NCBI GenBank assembly: GCA_003153055.1 | Contig: PMBV01000213.1 | Span: 1-8,186, forward strand | Source: Myxococcales bacterium | Lineage (GTDB): Bacteria; Myxococcota; Myxococcia; Myxococcales; Myxococcaceae | Reading direction: 5' to 3' | DNA length: 8,186 nt | In this document: piece by piece, positions 1 to 6,118 of the stretch | Position numbering within the stretch: the first letter of the stretch is position 1 | Layout of the letters: every line of letters begins with the position of its first letter | Notes under the pieces: generated by a model | Database searches by the model: none | What the model was told of the DNA's origin: nothing | Seen by the model: only the letters and a program-made list of their open reading frames with translations | Made by a program: the position numbers and the translations under genes

Positions 1-84
1 CGGGTCGAGTATGCCGGAATGTACTGGCACCTCGTCGACATCGTCTGGATCTTCCTCTTCCCCCTCCTCTACCTGGCGTCCTGA
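1..84 (+). CDS. Cytochrome c oxidase subunit III, C-terminal end only (5' part outside window)
   Basis: Frame 1 is open from the first base to a TGA at 82-84 and encodes 27 residues. They include the motif YWHLVDIVW followed by a hydrophobic run. This is the hallmark of the last transmembrane helix of heme-copper oxidase subunit III (family form YWHxVDxVW). Subunit III is an integral membrane subunit that packs against the catalytic subunit I and stabilises turnover. The next gene begins 14 bases downstream and encodes oxidase subunit IV, as in caa3-type operons (ctaE followed by ctaF in Bacillus). Only this fragment is visible, so length and start cannot be judged, but the motif is intact, unlike in the second subunit III gene at 740. 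Confidence 0.9.
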   Translation, partial: RVEYAGMYWHLVDIVWIFLFPLLYLAS

Positions 85-89
85 AGGAG
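84..89 (+). promoter_or_regulatory. Shine-Dalgarno site of the subunit IV-cytochrome c gene
   Basis: AAGGAG overlaps the last base of the upstream TGA and lies 9 bases before the ATG at 99. It is the clearest ribosome binding site in the oxidase operon and fixes that start. Confidence 0.75.
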
Positions 90-98
90 CTCACTCGA

Positions 99-743
99 AT
101 GATCGCCTCAGTCGATACGCACGTCGCAACGGAATCGCACGCGAAACATTACATCGCCATCTGGGCCTGGCTCTGCCTCGCCCTGGTGGTGTCTCTCGGG
201 CTCGGCACGCTGAGGGCGGGGCCCAACGTCGTCTTCGCCATCTTCGCGGTGGCGGTGGTGAAGGCCTTCCTCGTCGTCAGCCACTTCATGCACCTCAGGT
301 TCGAGCCGAGGACGTACAAGGTCCTCATGGCCTCGACCGTCGGGGTTCTGGCCTGCCTCTTCGTCGGGTCCTTCCCCGATGTCTCGCAGGTCAACGGGAA
401 GATCGAGGCGCCCGCGGTGGTCGCCAAGGCCCCCGGAGCTCCCCTCGTCGCGGCCCTTGACGCGGCACCGGGTGACCCGGAGGAGGGCAAGAAGGTCTAC
501 GGGACCTTCTGCGTGGCCTGCCATCAACTCGATGGCAAGGGGCTCAACGGGAAGCTGGCGGCGAACTTCGTCGACGACAAGACCCGCCTGGCCAAGTCCG
601 ACGAGCAGCTGCTGACGTCCATCACCAACGGCTTCAAGGGCAACGTCGGTCAGATGCCGCCGTGGGGCCCGGTGCTCAAGCCGAAGGCTCGACGTGACGT
701 GCTGTCGTACGTCCGGAAGACTTTCGGCGGGGCTACTCCGTGA
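99..743 (+). CDS. Cytochrome c oxidase subunit IV fused to a class I cytochrome c domain
   Basis: The protein has 214 residues. Residues 19-93 hold three hydrophobic helices (about 19-38, 43-61 and 76-93). The SHFMHLRFE segment at 61-69 is typical of the prokaryotic subunit IV family (caa3 type, CtaF/CyoD-like), which is normally only about 100 residues long. A linker rich in Ala, Pro and Val (about 102-125) leads to a cytochrome c domain. Heme attaches at CVACH (Cys138, Cys141, His142), and the likely axial Met is Met186 in GQMPPWG. With a cytoplasmic N-terminus, three helices place the heme domain in the periplasm, where it could feed electrons to subunit II. The ATG at 99 has a good Shine-Dalgarno site. 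The stop overlaps the GTG of the next gene (GTGA at 740-743). In caa3 oxidases the cytochrome c is usually fused to subunit II, so this arrangement is less usual. Both domain assignments are secure; the electron-transfer role is inferred. Confidence 0.9.
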   Translation: MIASVDTHVATESHAKHYIAIWAWLCLALVVSLGLGTLRAGPNVVFAIFAVAVVKAFLVVSHFMHLRFEPRTYKVLMASTVGVLACLFVGSFPDVSQVNGKIEAPAVVAKAPGAPLVAALDAAPGDPEEGKKVYGTFCVACHQLDGKGLNGKLAANFVDDKTRLAKSDEQLLTSITNGFKGNVGQMPPWGPVLKPKARRDVLSYVRKTFGGATP

Positions 744-1354
744 CCATCGCCCTGTCTGGAGCCGGCGTGGCGACCCTCGGCGCCACCAGCACTGCCCCGT
801 TGGTCGGCTCGGTAGCCAAGCCGGCTGCTGTTCGTCTTCCCGACGCGGTGCTGGGCATGGCGGTGTTCCTCGTCACCGAGGTGATGCTCTTCTGTGGCCT
901 CATCAGCGCGCACATCGTGCTGAGGGGGCCGGCCATCATCTGGCCGCCGATGGGCCAGCCCCGGCTCCCGGTGGCGGTCACCACGGTGAACACGGCCTTC
1001 CTCATCCTCAGTGGCTACATCATGGTGCGCGCCGTGGCGGCGTATGCCCGAGACGAGGGGCTGGCCAAGAAGCTCTTGGCTCAGACCCTGGCCCTCGGTG
1101 TCTTGTTTGTCTCGGTGCAAGGCTACGAGTGGGCTCGGCTCATCTCCTTCGGGCTCACCACGCGCTCGGGGCTGTACGGAGCCCTGTTCTACACCCTCGT
1201 GGGAGCCCACGCGCTCCACGTCATCGGCGCGGTCACCGCGCTGGCGGTGGTGCGGGCCAACCCCACGGCTGATCGCCTCGCGGCCATGAAGCTCTACTGG
1301 GTCTTCGTGGTCGCCGTCTGGCCGGCGATCTTCGGGCTGGTCTACCTGTGGTAG
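740..1354 (+). CDS. Second, divergent heme-copper oxidase subunit III
   Basis: The protein has 204 residues and about five transmembrane helices (roughly 38-61, 78-98, 112-134, 148-172 and 184-203), the usual layout of short bacterial subunit III proteins. Family marks are VTEVMLF with Glu47 in the first helix, QGYEW with Gln127 and Glu130, and the G-x-H-x-x-H pattern at Gly155, His157 and His160. The last helix reads YWVFVVAVW. The His and Asp of the family motif YWHxVDxVW are both replaced by Val, at 188 and 191, whereas the upstream subunit III keeps them. The start is a GTG overlapping the preceding TGA by 4 bases, with a weak GGCGGGG about 5 bases upstream, so translation is probably coupled. 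The N-terminal 30 residues are Ala/Gly/Thr rich and not conserved in appearance. It may replace or supplement the first subunit III, or act as an assembly factor; this is not decidable here. Confidence 0.85.
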   Translation: MTIALSGAGVATLGATSTAPLVGSVAKPAAVRLPDAVLGMAVFLVTEVMLFCGLISAHIVLRGPAIIWPPMGQPRLPVAVTTVNTAFLILSGYIMVRAVAAYARDEGLAKKLLAQTLALGVLFVSVQGYEWARLISFGLTTRSGLYGALFYTLVGAHALHVIGAVTALAVVRANPTADRLAAMKLYWVFVVAVWPAIFGLVYLW

Positions 1355-1494
1355 GACTGCTTCAAGCGTGCGCCGCGTGCAATGCACGAGCACCGGCGCC
1401 GTGGCTCTACTCCCTGGCGACCATCCTCATGATGGTCTTGCCAGTGGGGGTGTTTGGGCTGTTCATGTGGTGGGTGCGACGGGCCAATCAGTAG
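1348..1494 (+). CDS. Putative 48-residue membrane protein with an N-terminal CxxC motif, end of oxidase operon
   Basis: This frame opens with GTG at 1348, overlapping the end of the second subunit III gene by 7 bases, and runs to TAG at 1492-1494. The product has Cys8 and Cys11 (CAAC) in a short N-terminal segment, one strongly hydrophobic helix at about 19-42, and a basic C-terminus (WWVRRANQ), as expected for a single-pass inner-membrane protein. Small extra subunits and copper or heme handling proteins are common at the ends of oxidase operons. The CxxC lacks the following His needed for a c-type heme site, so a metal or thiol role is more plausible, but this is only inference. There is no convincing Shine-Dalgarno site for the GTG; translation could be coupled to the preceding gene. 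I do not recognise a named family. The call rests on the overlap, the frame and the membrane-protein composition. Confidence 0.5.
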   Translation: MVGLLQACAACNARAPAPWLYSLATILMMVLPVGVFGLFMWWVRRANQ

Positions 1495-1512
1495 GCTCGT
1501 CGCGCCGCCGTC

Positions 1513-1539
1513 CCCTCAGGCCGTGAACCGACCTGAGGG
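1513..1539. terminator. Perfect 8-bp inverted repeat between convergent operons, possible terminator
   Basis: CCCTCAGG at 1513-1520 pairs perfectly with CCTGAGGG at 1532-1539 across an 11-base loop. It lies where the oxidase operon (ending 1494) meets the ammonia-lyase gene (ending 1516) and covers the lyase stop codon. A hairpin at a convergent junction fits a bidirectional terminator, but neither strand has a T-rich tract after it. It is therefore not a canonical intrinsic terminator and may instead protect a 3' end. Confidence 0.4.
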
Positions 1540-3084
1540 AATGACGGCCAGCAGGGCCCGGAGCTCTGGTTCGAGGGCCCGGTCTTCTTCGAGGAAGGCC
1601 ACCATCGCCTCGGTCGCCTCGAGGGTGGCCCGTACCGTTGGCGAGAGGGCGCGGCGCTCGAGCTCACCCTGCCGCTCCCGCAGCGCGAGGCCCTGGCGGC
1701 AGGCGAGCAGCAGGGCCGCCGCCACCTGCTCGGTGAGGGTCAAGACCCGCAAGGCGTCGCGCGCCGCGATGGTGCCCATGCTCACCTTGTCTTGGTTGTG
1801 GCACTCGGTGCTGCGAGAGAAGACCGACGCGGGCATGGTCTGCTTGAGGGCCTCGGCGGCCCACGACGAGGCGCCGATCTGCACCGCCTTGAGCCCGTGG
1901 TTGATGGCCGCGCGCTCGCCCTGGGCCCCCGAGAGGTTCGACGGCAGGCCATGGTTGAAGCGGGTGTCGACCAGCAGGGCCAGTTGGCGATCCATCAGGT
2001 CGGCGAGGTTGGCCACCGTGTTCTTGAGCGTGTCCATCGCCAAGGCGACGTGGCCACCGTAGAAGTGCCCGCCGTGCAAGACCCGCTCGGCCTCCACGTC
2101 GATGAGCGGGTTGTCGTTGGCGCTGTTGAGCTCGCCCTCGAGGAGCTGGCGGAAGAAGGGCAGGGCGTCTTCCACCACCCCGATGACGTGGGGCGCGCAG
2201 CGAATGGAGTAGCGGTCTTGCAGCCGGCGCTCGTTGCGAGGCGGGCGATCGCTCTGGAGGTCTTCGCGCAGCCAGGCCGCCACCCGCTGCTGGCCCTTGT
2301 GGGGCTTGGCCGAGAACAGGGTCTCGTCGAAGTGGTGGGCGTTCCCCTGCAATGCCAGCACAGCCATCGCCGTCATCCGGCTCGACAGACGAGACAGGTG
2401 GGCGGCGCGCTCGAAGGCCAGGCAGCCCAGCCCTGTCATCACCGCGGTGCCGTTCATCACCGCCAGGCCCTCCTTGGGCAGGAGGCGGTGGGGCGCGATG
2501 CCGAGCTCCCGATAGACGTCGGCGGCGGGACGCACCGCGCCCCGGTAGGCCACGGTGCGCTGCCCGCATGCGACCGCGGTGACGTAGGAAAGCGGGGTGA
2601 GGTCTCCGCTCGCACCCACCGAGCCCTCCGAGGGGATGACGGGCAAGATGTCGTGGGCGAGGAGCCGCTCGAACTGCTCGAGGAGCGCGAAGGACACGCC
2701 CGAGAAGCCCTGGGCGAGCGACTGGAGCCGGGCGATCAACACGGACCGAGTCTCGACCTCGCTCAAGACGGCTCCCAGGCCGCACCCGTGGTAGGTGAAG
2801 AGCTGCGTCCCCAATTCGGGCACCAGCGAGGCCGGCACGGTGACGGTGACCGAGTCTCCGTAGCCCGTCGTCACCCCGTAGATGACGCCGTCTTCCTTGA
2901 GCAGCTGGGCGATGAAGGCTTGGCCGCGCTCGATGCGCTTCACGAAGGCAGGCTCGCGGCTGAGCTGCACCGGTCGTTCGCGCCGGGAGACGGCGGTGAC
3001 GTCTTCGATGGAGAGCGGACGCCCATCGACGATGACCGGTGGACCCACAGGCGCGGCAACCCCAGTGTCGTTGGCTCGTGTCAC
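1516..3084 (-). CDS. MIO-dependent aromatic amino acid ammonia-lyase (HAL/PAL/TAL family)
   Basis: The protein has 522 residues, typical for bacterial histidine or tyrosine ammonia-lyases, which eliminate ammonia from the amino acid to give urocanate, cinnamate or coumarate. The Ala158-Ser159-Gly160 triad in GSVGASGDL forms the MIO electrophile. Other active-site marks are Tyr69 in IYGVTTGYG, Asn211 in MNGTA, Tyr292 and Arg295 in QDRYSIRC, and Gln431 in HNQDKVSMG. The family's substrate-selectivity pair reads Tyr98-His99 (TYHGCG). Histidases have Ser-His there and a Glu where this protein has Gln431; plant PALs have HNQD like this one. No urocanase or imidazolonepropionase gene is nearby, which weakens a histidine-degradation role. 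Tyrosine or phenylalanine lyase, or a 2,3-aminomutase of the kind known in myxobacteria, are alternatives. The start is GTG with no strong Shine-Dalgarno site. It follows the 584-residue gene by 51 bases on the same strand, so they are probably co-transcribed. The family is certain; the substrate is not. Confidence 0.92.
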   Translation of the reverse strand: MTRANDTGVAAPVGPPVIVDGRPLSIEDVTAVSRRERPVQLSREPAFVKRIERGQAFIAQLLKEDGVIYGVTTGYGDSVTVTVPASLVPELGTQLFTYHGCGLGAVLSEVETRSVLIARLQSLAQGFSGVSFALLEQFERLLAHDILPVIPSEGSVGASGDLTPLSYVTAVACGQRTVAYRGAVRPAADVYRELGIAPHRLLPKEGLAVMNGTAVMTGLGCLAFERAAHLSRLSSRMTAMAVLALQGNAHHFDETLFSAKPHKGQQRVAAWLREDLQSDRPPRNERRLQDRYSIRCAPHVIGVVEDALPFFRQLLEGELNSANDNPLIDVEAERVLHGGHFYGGHVALAMDTLKNTVANLADLMDRQLALLVDTRFNHGLPSNLSGAQGERAAINHGLKAVQIGASSWAAEALKQTMPASVFSRSTECHNQDKVSMGTIAARDALRVLTLTEQVAAALLLACRQGLALRERQGELERRALSPTVRATLEATEAMVAFLEEDRALEPELRALLAVIPSGRFTA

Positions 3085-3135
3085 TGATTCGGGGGCCTAC
3101 CCCGCCTTGGCCTTTTTCGCAGCAGGAACCGCCGG

Positions 3136-4890
3136 TCAGAGCTCAAGCCAGCCGAACCACACCTCGTGGTGCTGCTTGTACCACTCGAGCACTTTCTTGA
3201 TGGTCTCCTGGCTCTTCTTGGGCAGCACCTTGTCGTCGATGCGGTCGAAGTGCACCTTGATGTGGTCGCCGTTGTACTCGAGCGCCTGAGAGATGAGGGT
3301 CTGAAGCTCGTTGCGAATGCGCCCCGAGTCCGAAATCTTCACCGGGCGCTGGCGCCAGTCGGCCCCGTTGAGGAACCGCACCAAGAGGGGGCTGAAGACG
3401 AGGCGGGCTTCCTCGAGGCTGTCCATCAGGCGCACCGTGAAGGTGATGCGGCTCGAGGCGTCTCGGGTGTACAGCCGGGTGGTGACGCGGTACCGGCGCT
3501 CGTCGAGCTGCTCCACGCCCTTGGTGCCGGTGTACGGGTCGTCGCAGAGGTAGCCGAGCGAGGCGAGCACGTTCCACTGTTTCTCGGGGAGGAAGTCCTG
3601 GGCCCGCAGCGAGCGCTGCCGCATGGGGATGTTCGACAGCTCGGCGATGCGCACCGAGTCTCGGTAGTGGGCGAGCATGGCGTCGGCGTCGGGCCGGTCC
3701 TTCACCGTCTGGCCGAAGTCGGCGGCGTCGGGAGCGCTGCGCATCAGCGCGTACTCCTCGTCGTGAGGCAGGTTGAAGGTGGGCGACAGCACCGTCATGG
3801 TGGAGTCGACCTCGAGGGCCTCCGAGAGGCTGGCGGCCTGCATGGCCTCGGCGGTGGCGGCGTACCCGTCGCAGAGGAAGACGTGACGCTCGCCGGCCTT
3901 GTCGAGCCACGACTTCACCAAGAACGTCGGCGCGTAGGTGCCCGAGTCGGTGAACACGGGGATGCCGGTGGGGGCCACCCAGCCGTCCTCCACCAGGTGC
4001 ACGCCCAGGGCCCGCCACTCGTCCCACAGCTTGCCCAAGCGGACCTGCCTGGGCTTGCCCGAGAGCGTCCATACGTGCACGTTCTGGCTCTTGAGGTCGG
4101 GGTAGGCCCCCTTCATCATCTCCAGCACCTGGCTTCGCGGCGTCGCCCAGTCGAGCATCACCGAGCGCCGCTCGGCCTCCTGGGCTACTCGCCGGGGAAC
4201 GGTGAGGGTCCCGAAGTAGGCCTCGTACGGTCGGGTGACGGTGAGCGGCGAGTCAAAGAGGTGAATGACGCTCATCGGCCCGGAGGGCTTGCCCTCGGCG
4301 AAGCGAGATGTGCCCTCGAGCGTGTCGACCGCCGCGCCCCACAGCGTGATGCGGTGGTTCGTCAGCGTGTCGTAGAAGTCTTGGAAGCGGGGTTTGGGGT
4401 CGTTGAGCAACACCCGCACGGCGCTGTCGACGAAGCGGGCGACCTCGGGGCGGGCGTAGACTCGGCCGAAGCCGAGCAGCGGGTTGGCGCCCATCTCGGG
4501 CGTCTCTCCGGCCTTGGGCATCAAGCCTTCGCCCAGACACACCATGATGGCGTGGTTTTCGGGCAGCGAGCGGGTGAGGTGCCAGAGGCCCTCGCTCATC
4601 ATGTAGGCGCTGATGGCGTCGGCGGCCTTCTTCACCTGATTGTAGCCCTGCTTGTCGAGGCCCTGACCCTCGCCGTACTGGCCGAACAGCTTCGTGCCCA
4701 GCGCCGTGGCCGCCGAGGTGAGTGCGAGGCAGCGGGCCACCCCGCGCGGCGTGAACGCATGAGCCGATACCGCATCGGGTTGGGCGCGCTCGACCTCGAC
4801 GTCTTCGAGCCAGAGATGGAACCGCAGCGAGACCGGGCGCGTGTCGAAGGCCCATTGGGCGATGAGGTTTCGCTTCTCGGTTTCAGTCAT
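3136..4890 (-). CDS. Conserved-looking hypothetical protein, 584 residues, function unknown
   Basis: I do not recognise this family. The 584-residue product has no signal peptide and no clear transmembrane helix, and its many charged residues suggest a cytoplasmic protein. It may be an enzyme: Gly-rich and aromatic-rich short motifs look constrained, for example LLGFGRVYARPEV (about 138-150), PVFTDSGTYAPTF (311-323), LCDGYAATAEAM (339-350) and LSPTFNLPHDEEY (368-380). The C-terminal third (about 465-584) looks like alternating strands followed by a charged helix and ends in the aromatic run VWFGWLEL. No Walker, Rossmann, CxxC or other textbook signature was found. The ATG at 4888-4890 has AAAGGA 7 bases upstream, so the start is well supported. 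It lies 51 bases upstream of the ammonia-lyase gene on the same strand, suggesting a shared transcript and perhaps a shared pathway. Its promoter must lie in the 106-base divergent gap facing the VIT1 gene. The coding call is firm; the function is open. Confidence 0.88.
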   Translation of the reverse strand: MTETEKRNLIAQWAFDTRPVSLRFHLWLEDVEVERAQPDAVSAHAFTPRGVARCLALTSAATALGTKLFGQYGEGQGLDKQGYNQVKKAADAISAYMMSEGLWHLTRSLPENHAIMVCLGEGLMPKAGETPEMGANPLLGFGRVYARPEVARFVDSAVRVLLNDPKPRFQDFYDTLTNHRITLWGAAVDTLEGTSRFAEGKPSGPMSVIHLFDSPLTVTRPYEAYFGTLTVPRRVAQEAERRSVMLDWATPRSQVLEMMKGAYPDLKSQNVHVWTLSGKPRQVRLGKLWDEWRALGVHLVEDGWVAPTGIPVFTDSGTYAPTFLVKSWLDKAGERHVFLCDGYAATAEAMQAASLSEALEVDSTMTVLSPTFNLPHDEEYALMRSAPDAADFGQTVKDRPDADAMLAHYRDSVRIAELSNIPMRQRSLRAQDFLPEKQWNVLASLGYLCDDPYTGTKGVEQLDERRYRVTTRLYTRDASSRITFTVRLMDSLEEARLVFSPLLVRFLNGADWRQRPVKISDSGRIRNELQTLISQALEYNGDHIKVHFDRIDDKVLPKKSQETIKKVLEWYKQHHEVWFGWLEL

Positions 4891-4897
4891 GGAGAGG

Positions 4898-4903
4898 TCC
4901 TTT
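4898..4903 (-). promoter_or_regulatory. Shine-Dalgarno site of the 584-residue protein gene
   Basis: On the minus strand AAAGGA sits 7 bases before the ATG at 4890-4888, a good spacing. It supports this start over downstream alternatives. Confidence 0.65.
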
Positions 4904-4912
4904 GGGGGCGAT

Positions 4913-4918
4913 TCTGTA
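4913..4918 (-). promoter_or_regulatory. Possible -10 box for the 584-residue protein/ammonia-lyase operon
   Basis: The minus strand reads TACAGA (within GGTACAGAATC), the most AT-rich stretch of the gap, 22 bases upstream of the ATG. No matching -35 hexamer is visible at 16-18 bases, so this is a weak prediction. Confidence 0.2.
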
Positions 4919-4977
4919 CCACGGCCTCATCGATGTGGAGCGACTTCAGTGACGGTCTCGAAGCGCGGTGCTCGCGA

Positions 4978-4995
4978 GGGCGGTATCATCCGCCC
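4978..4995 (+). promoter_or_regulatory. TATCAT box inside a 6-bp inverted repeat directly before the VIT1-family gene start
   Basis: GGGCGG (4978-4983) and CCGCCC (4990-4995) form a perfect inverted repeat whose 6-base centre is TATCAT, a good -10-like hexamer. Transcription starting about 7 bases after it would begin at or next to the GTG at 4997, giving a leaderless message. No clear -35 hexamer is present. Alternatively the repeat could be an operator or an RNA hairpin at the translation start. An adjoining 8-base palindrome, CTCGCGAG, lies at 4971-4978. Confidence 0.4.
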
Positions 4996-4996
4996 C

Positions 4997-6115
4997 GTGG
5001 ATGCCAACACCGATGTCTGGCTGCAAAATTTGACCGACGAGCGCGACGGGGCGGCGCTCTATGATGGGCTCGCCAAGGCCGAGCGGAACCCTGGGCGGGC
5101 CCAGGTCTTCTCGACGCTGGCCGCCGGAGAGCGGCGTCACGCGGCGCTGTGGGAAAAGAAGCTCGAGCGGGCCGGGGTTCCGTTGCCCGTCGATCGCCCG
5201 TCTCCCCGGGTTCGGATGCTCATCTGGCTGGCGCACCGCCTCGGGCCCAAGGCGGTGCTGGCCCTGGTGATGGACGCCGAGGCCGGCGATGCGGCCAAGT
5301 ACGCTCGCCAGCCGGGTGAAGACGCTCGGCAGCTCGTGCAGGAAGAACAGGAGCACCAGCAGACGCTCAACGGCATGCGCGGCGTGCCGGGAGAAGTCGG
5401 GGCGAGCTCGGCCATCATGGGGCTCGAGCGGTGGCACATGGGGCGGAAGAGCGGGTCGATTCGCGCCGCCATCTTCGGCATGAACGACGGCCTGGTCTCG
5501 AACCTCTCGCTGGTGCTCGGCGTGGCGGGAGCGGGCGCGACGCCGGCGGCGCTCCTGGTGACGGGCTCGGCCGGGCTGCTCGCGGGGGCGTGCTCGATGG
5601 CCGTCGGGGAGTACATCTCGGTGGCCAGCCAGAGGGACCTGCTCAAGCGGCAGATCGACCTCGAGCGTCGCGAGCTGGCCGAGTCGCCTCAAGAAGAGGC
5701 CGGTGAGCTCTCCCTCATCTTTCGCCAGAAGGGGCTCTCGGCCGAGCAAGCCGCCCGCACCACGAGCGAGCTGCTCAAGAACCCCGAGGCGGCCCTCGAT
5801 ACCCTGGTGCGCGAGGAGCTGGGCCTTGACCCAGAAGACCTCGGCTCGCCCTTCGCCGCCGCTGGCTCGAGCTTCGTCACCTTCGCCTTCGGAGCGTCGC
5901 TGCCGCTGGTGCCCCTCTTCTTTGCCTCAGGACAGAAGGCGATGCTGGCGAGCTGCGCGGTGTCGGCCGTGGTCCTAGGCGCGGTGGGCGGGCTCATCGG
6001 CTTCATCTCGGGGACCAGCCCGTGGCGCTCCGGGCTGCGCATGCTTGTGCTCGCCGCGGCGGCGGCGGGCGTCACCTTCGGCCTGGGCCGGCTCGTGGGA
6101 GCGTCGCTGGGTTGA
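4997..6115 (+). CDS. Ferritin-like/rubrerythrin domain fused to VIT1/CCC1 membrane transporter (MbfA type)
   Basis: The product has 372 residues from the GTG at 4997. Residues 8-125 form a ferritin-like domain. It has Glu16 in TDERDGAALY, ExxH at Glu45-His48, Glu95 in the third helix and ExxH at Glu117-His120, which together suit a di-iron site. Residues 150-372 are a VIT1/CCC1 domain. It starts with GMNDGLVSNLSLVLG (161-175), the family signature, and has about five transmembrane helices (near 164-182, 186-208, 290-309, 315-338 and 346-367). A charged cytoplasmic segment at 212-285 corresponds to the metal-binding loop of VIT1. Proteins of this architecture (MbfA) export iron from the cytoplasm in other proteobacteria; this role is inferred by homology, and manganese is possible. 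The frame stays open upstream to an ATG at 4841, but that extension would run into the divergent gene and lacks family similarity. The gene is monocistronic and converges on the next gene with 3 bases between the stops. Confidence 0.9.
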   Translation: MDANTDVWLQNLTDERDGAALYDGLAKAERNPGRAQVFSTLAAGERRHAALWEKKLERAGVPLPVDRPSPRVRMLIWLAHRLGPKAVLALVMDAEAGDAAKYARQPGEDARQLVQEEQEHQQTLNGMRGVPGEVGASSAIMGLERWHMGRKSGSIRAAIFGMNDGLVSNLSLVLGVAGAGATPAALLVTGSAGLLAGACSMAVGEYISVASQRDLLKRQIDLERRELAESPQEEAGELSLIFRQKGLSAEQAARTTSELLKNPEAALDTLVREELGLDPEDLGSPFAAAGSSFVTFAFGASLPLVPLFFASGQKAMLASCAVSAVVLGAVGGLIGFISGTSPWRSGLRMLVLAAAAAGVTFGLGRLVGASLG

Positions 6116-6118
6116 GCG

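Noticed and set aside
1371..1383. The CxxC of the small oxidase-operon protein as a c-type heme site
   Set aside because: The residue after CAAC is Asn, not His, so the CxxCH motif is absent.
1792..3087. 431-codon open frame on the + strand opposite the ammonia-lyase gene
   Set aside because: The minus strand encodes an unmistakable MIO-family enzyme over the same bases; the + frame is a shadow.
4928..4935. CATCGATG palindrome in the divergent gap as an operator
   Set aside because: An isolated 8-base palindrome is expected by chance at this scale and no second copy is placed nearby.
4841..4996. N-terminal extension of the VIT1-family protein to the ATG at 4841
   Set aside because: It would overlap the start of the divergent gene, and its residues do not resemble the family. 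The ferritin-like domain begins right after the GTG at 4997.
3166..5064. 632-codon open frame on the + strand opposite the 584-residue gene
   Set aside because: It is the antisense shadow of a GC-rich coding region: composition is Val/Gly/His/Arg-rich with no domain character. The opposite strand has a good start, a ribosome binding site and natural protein composition.
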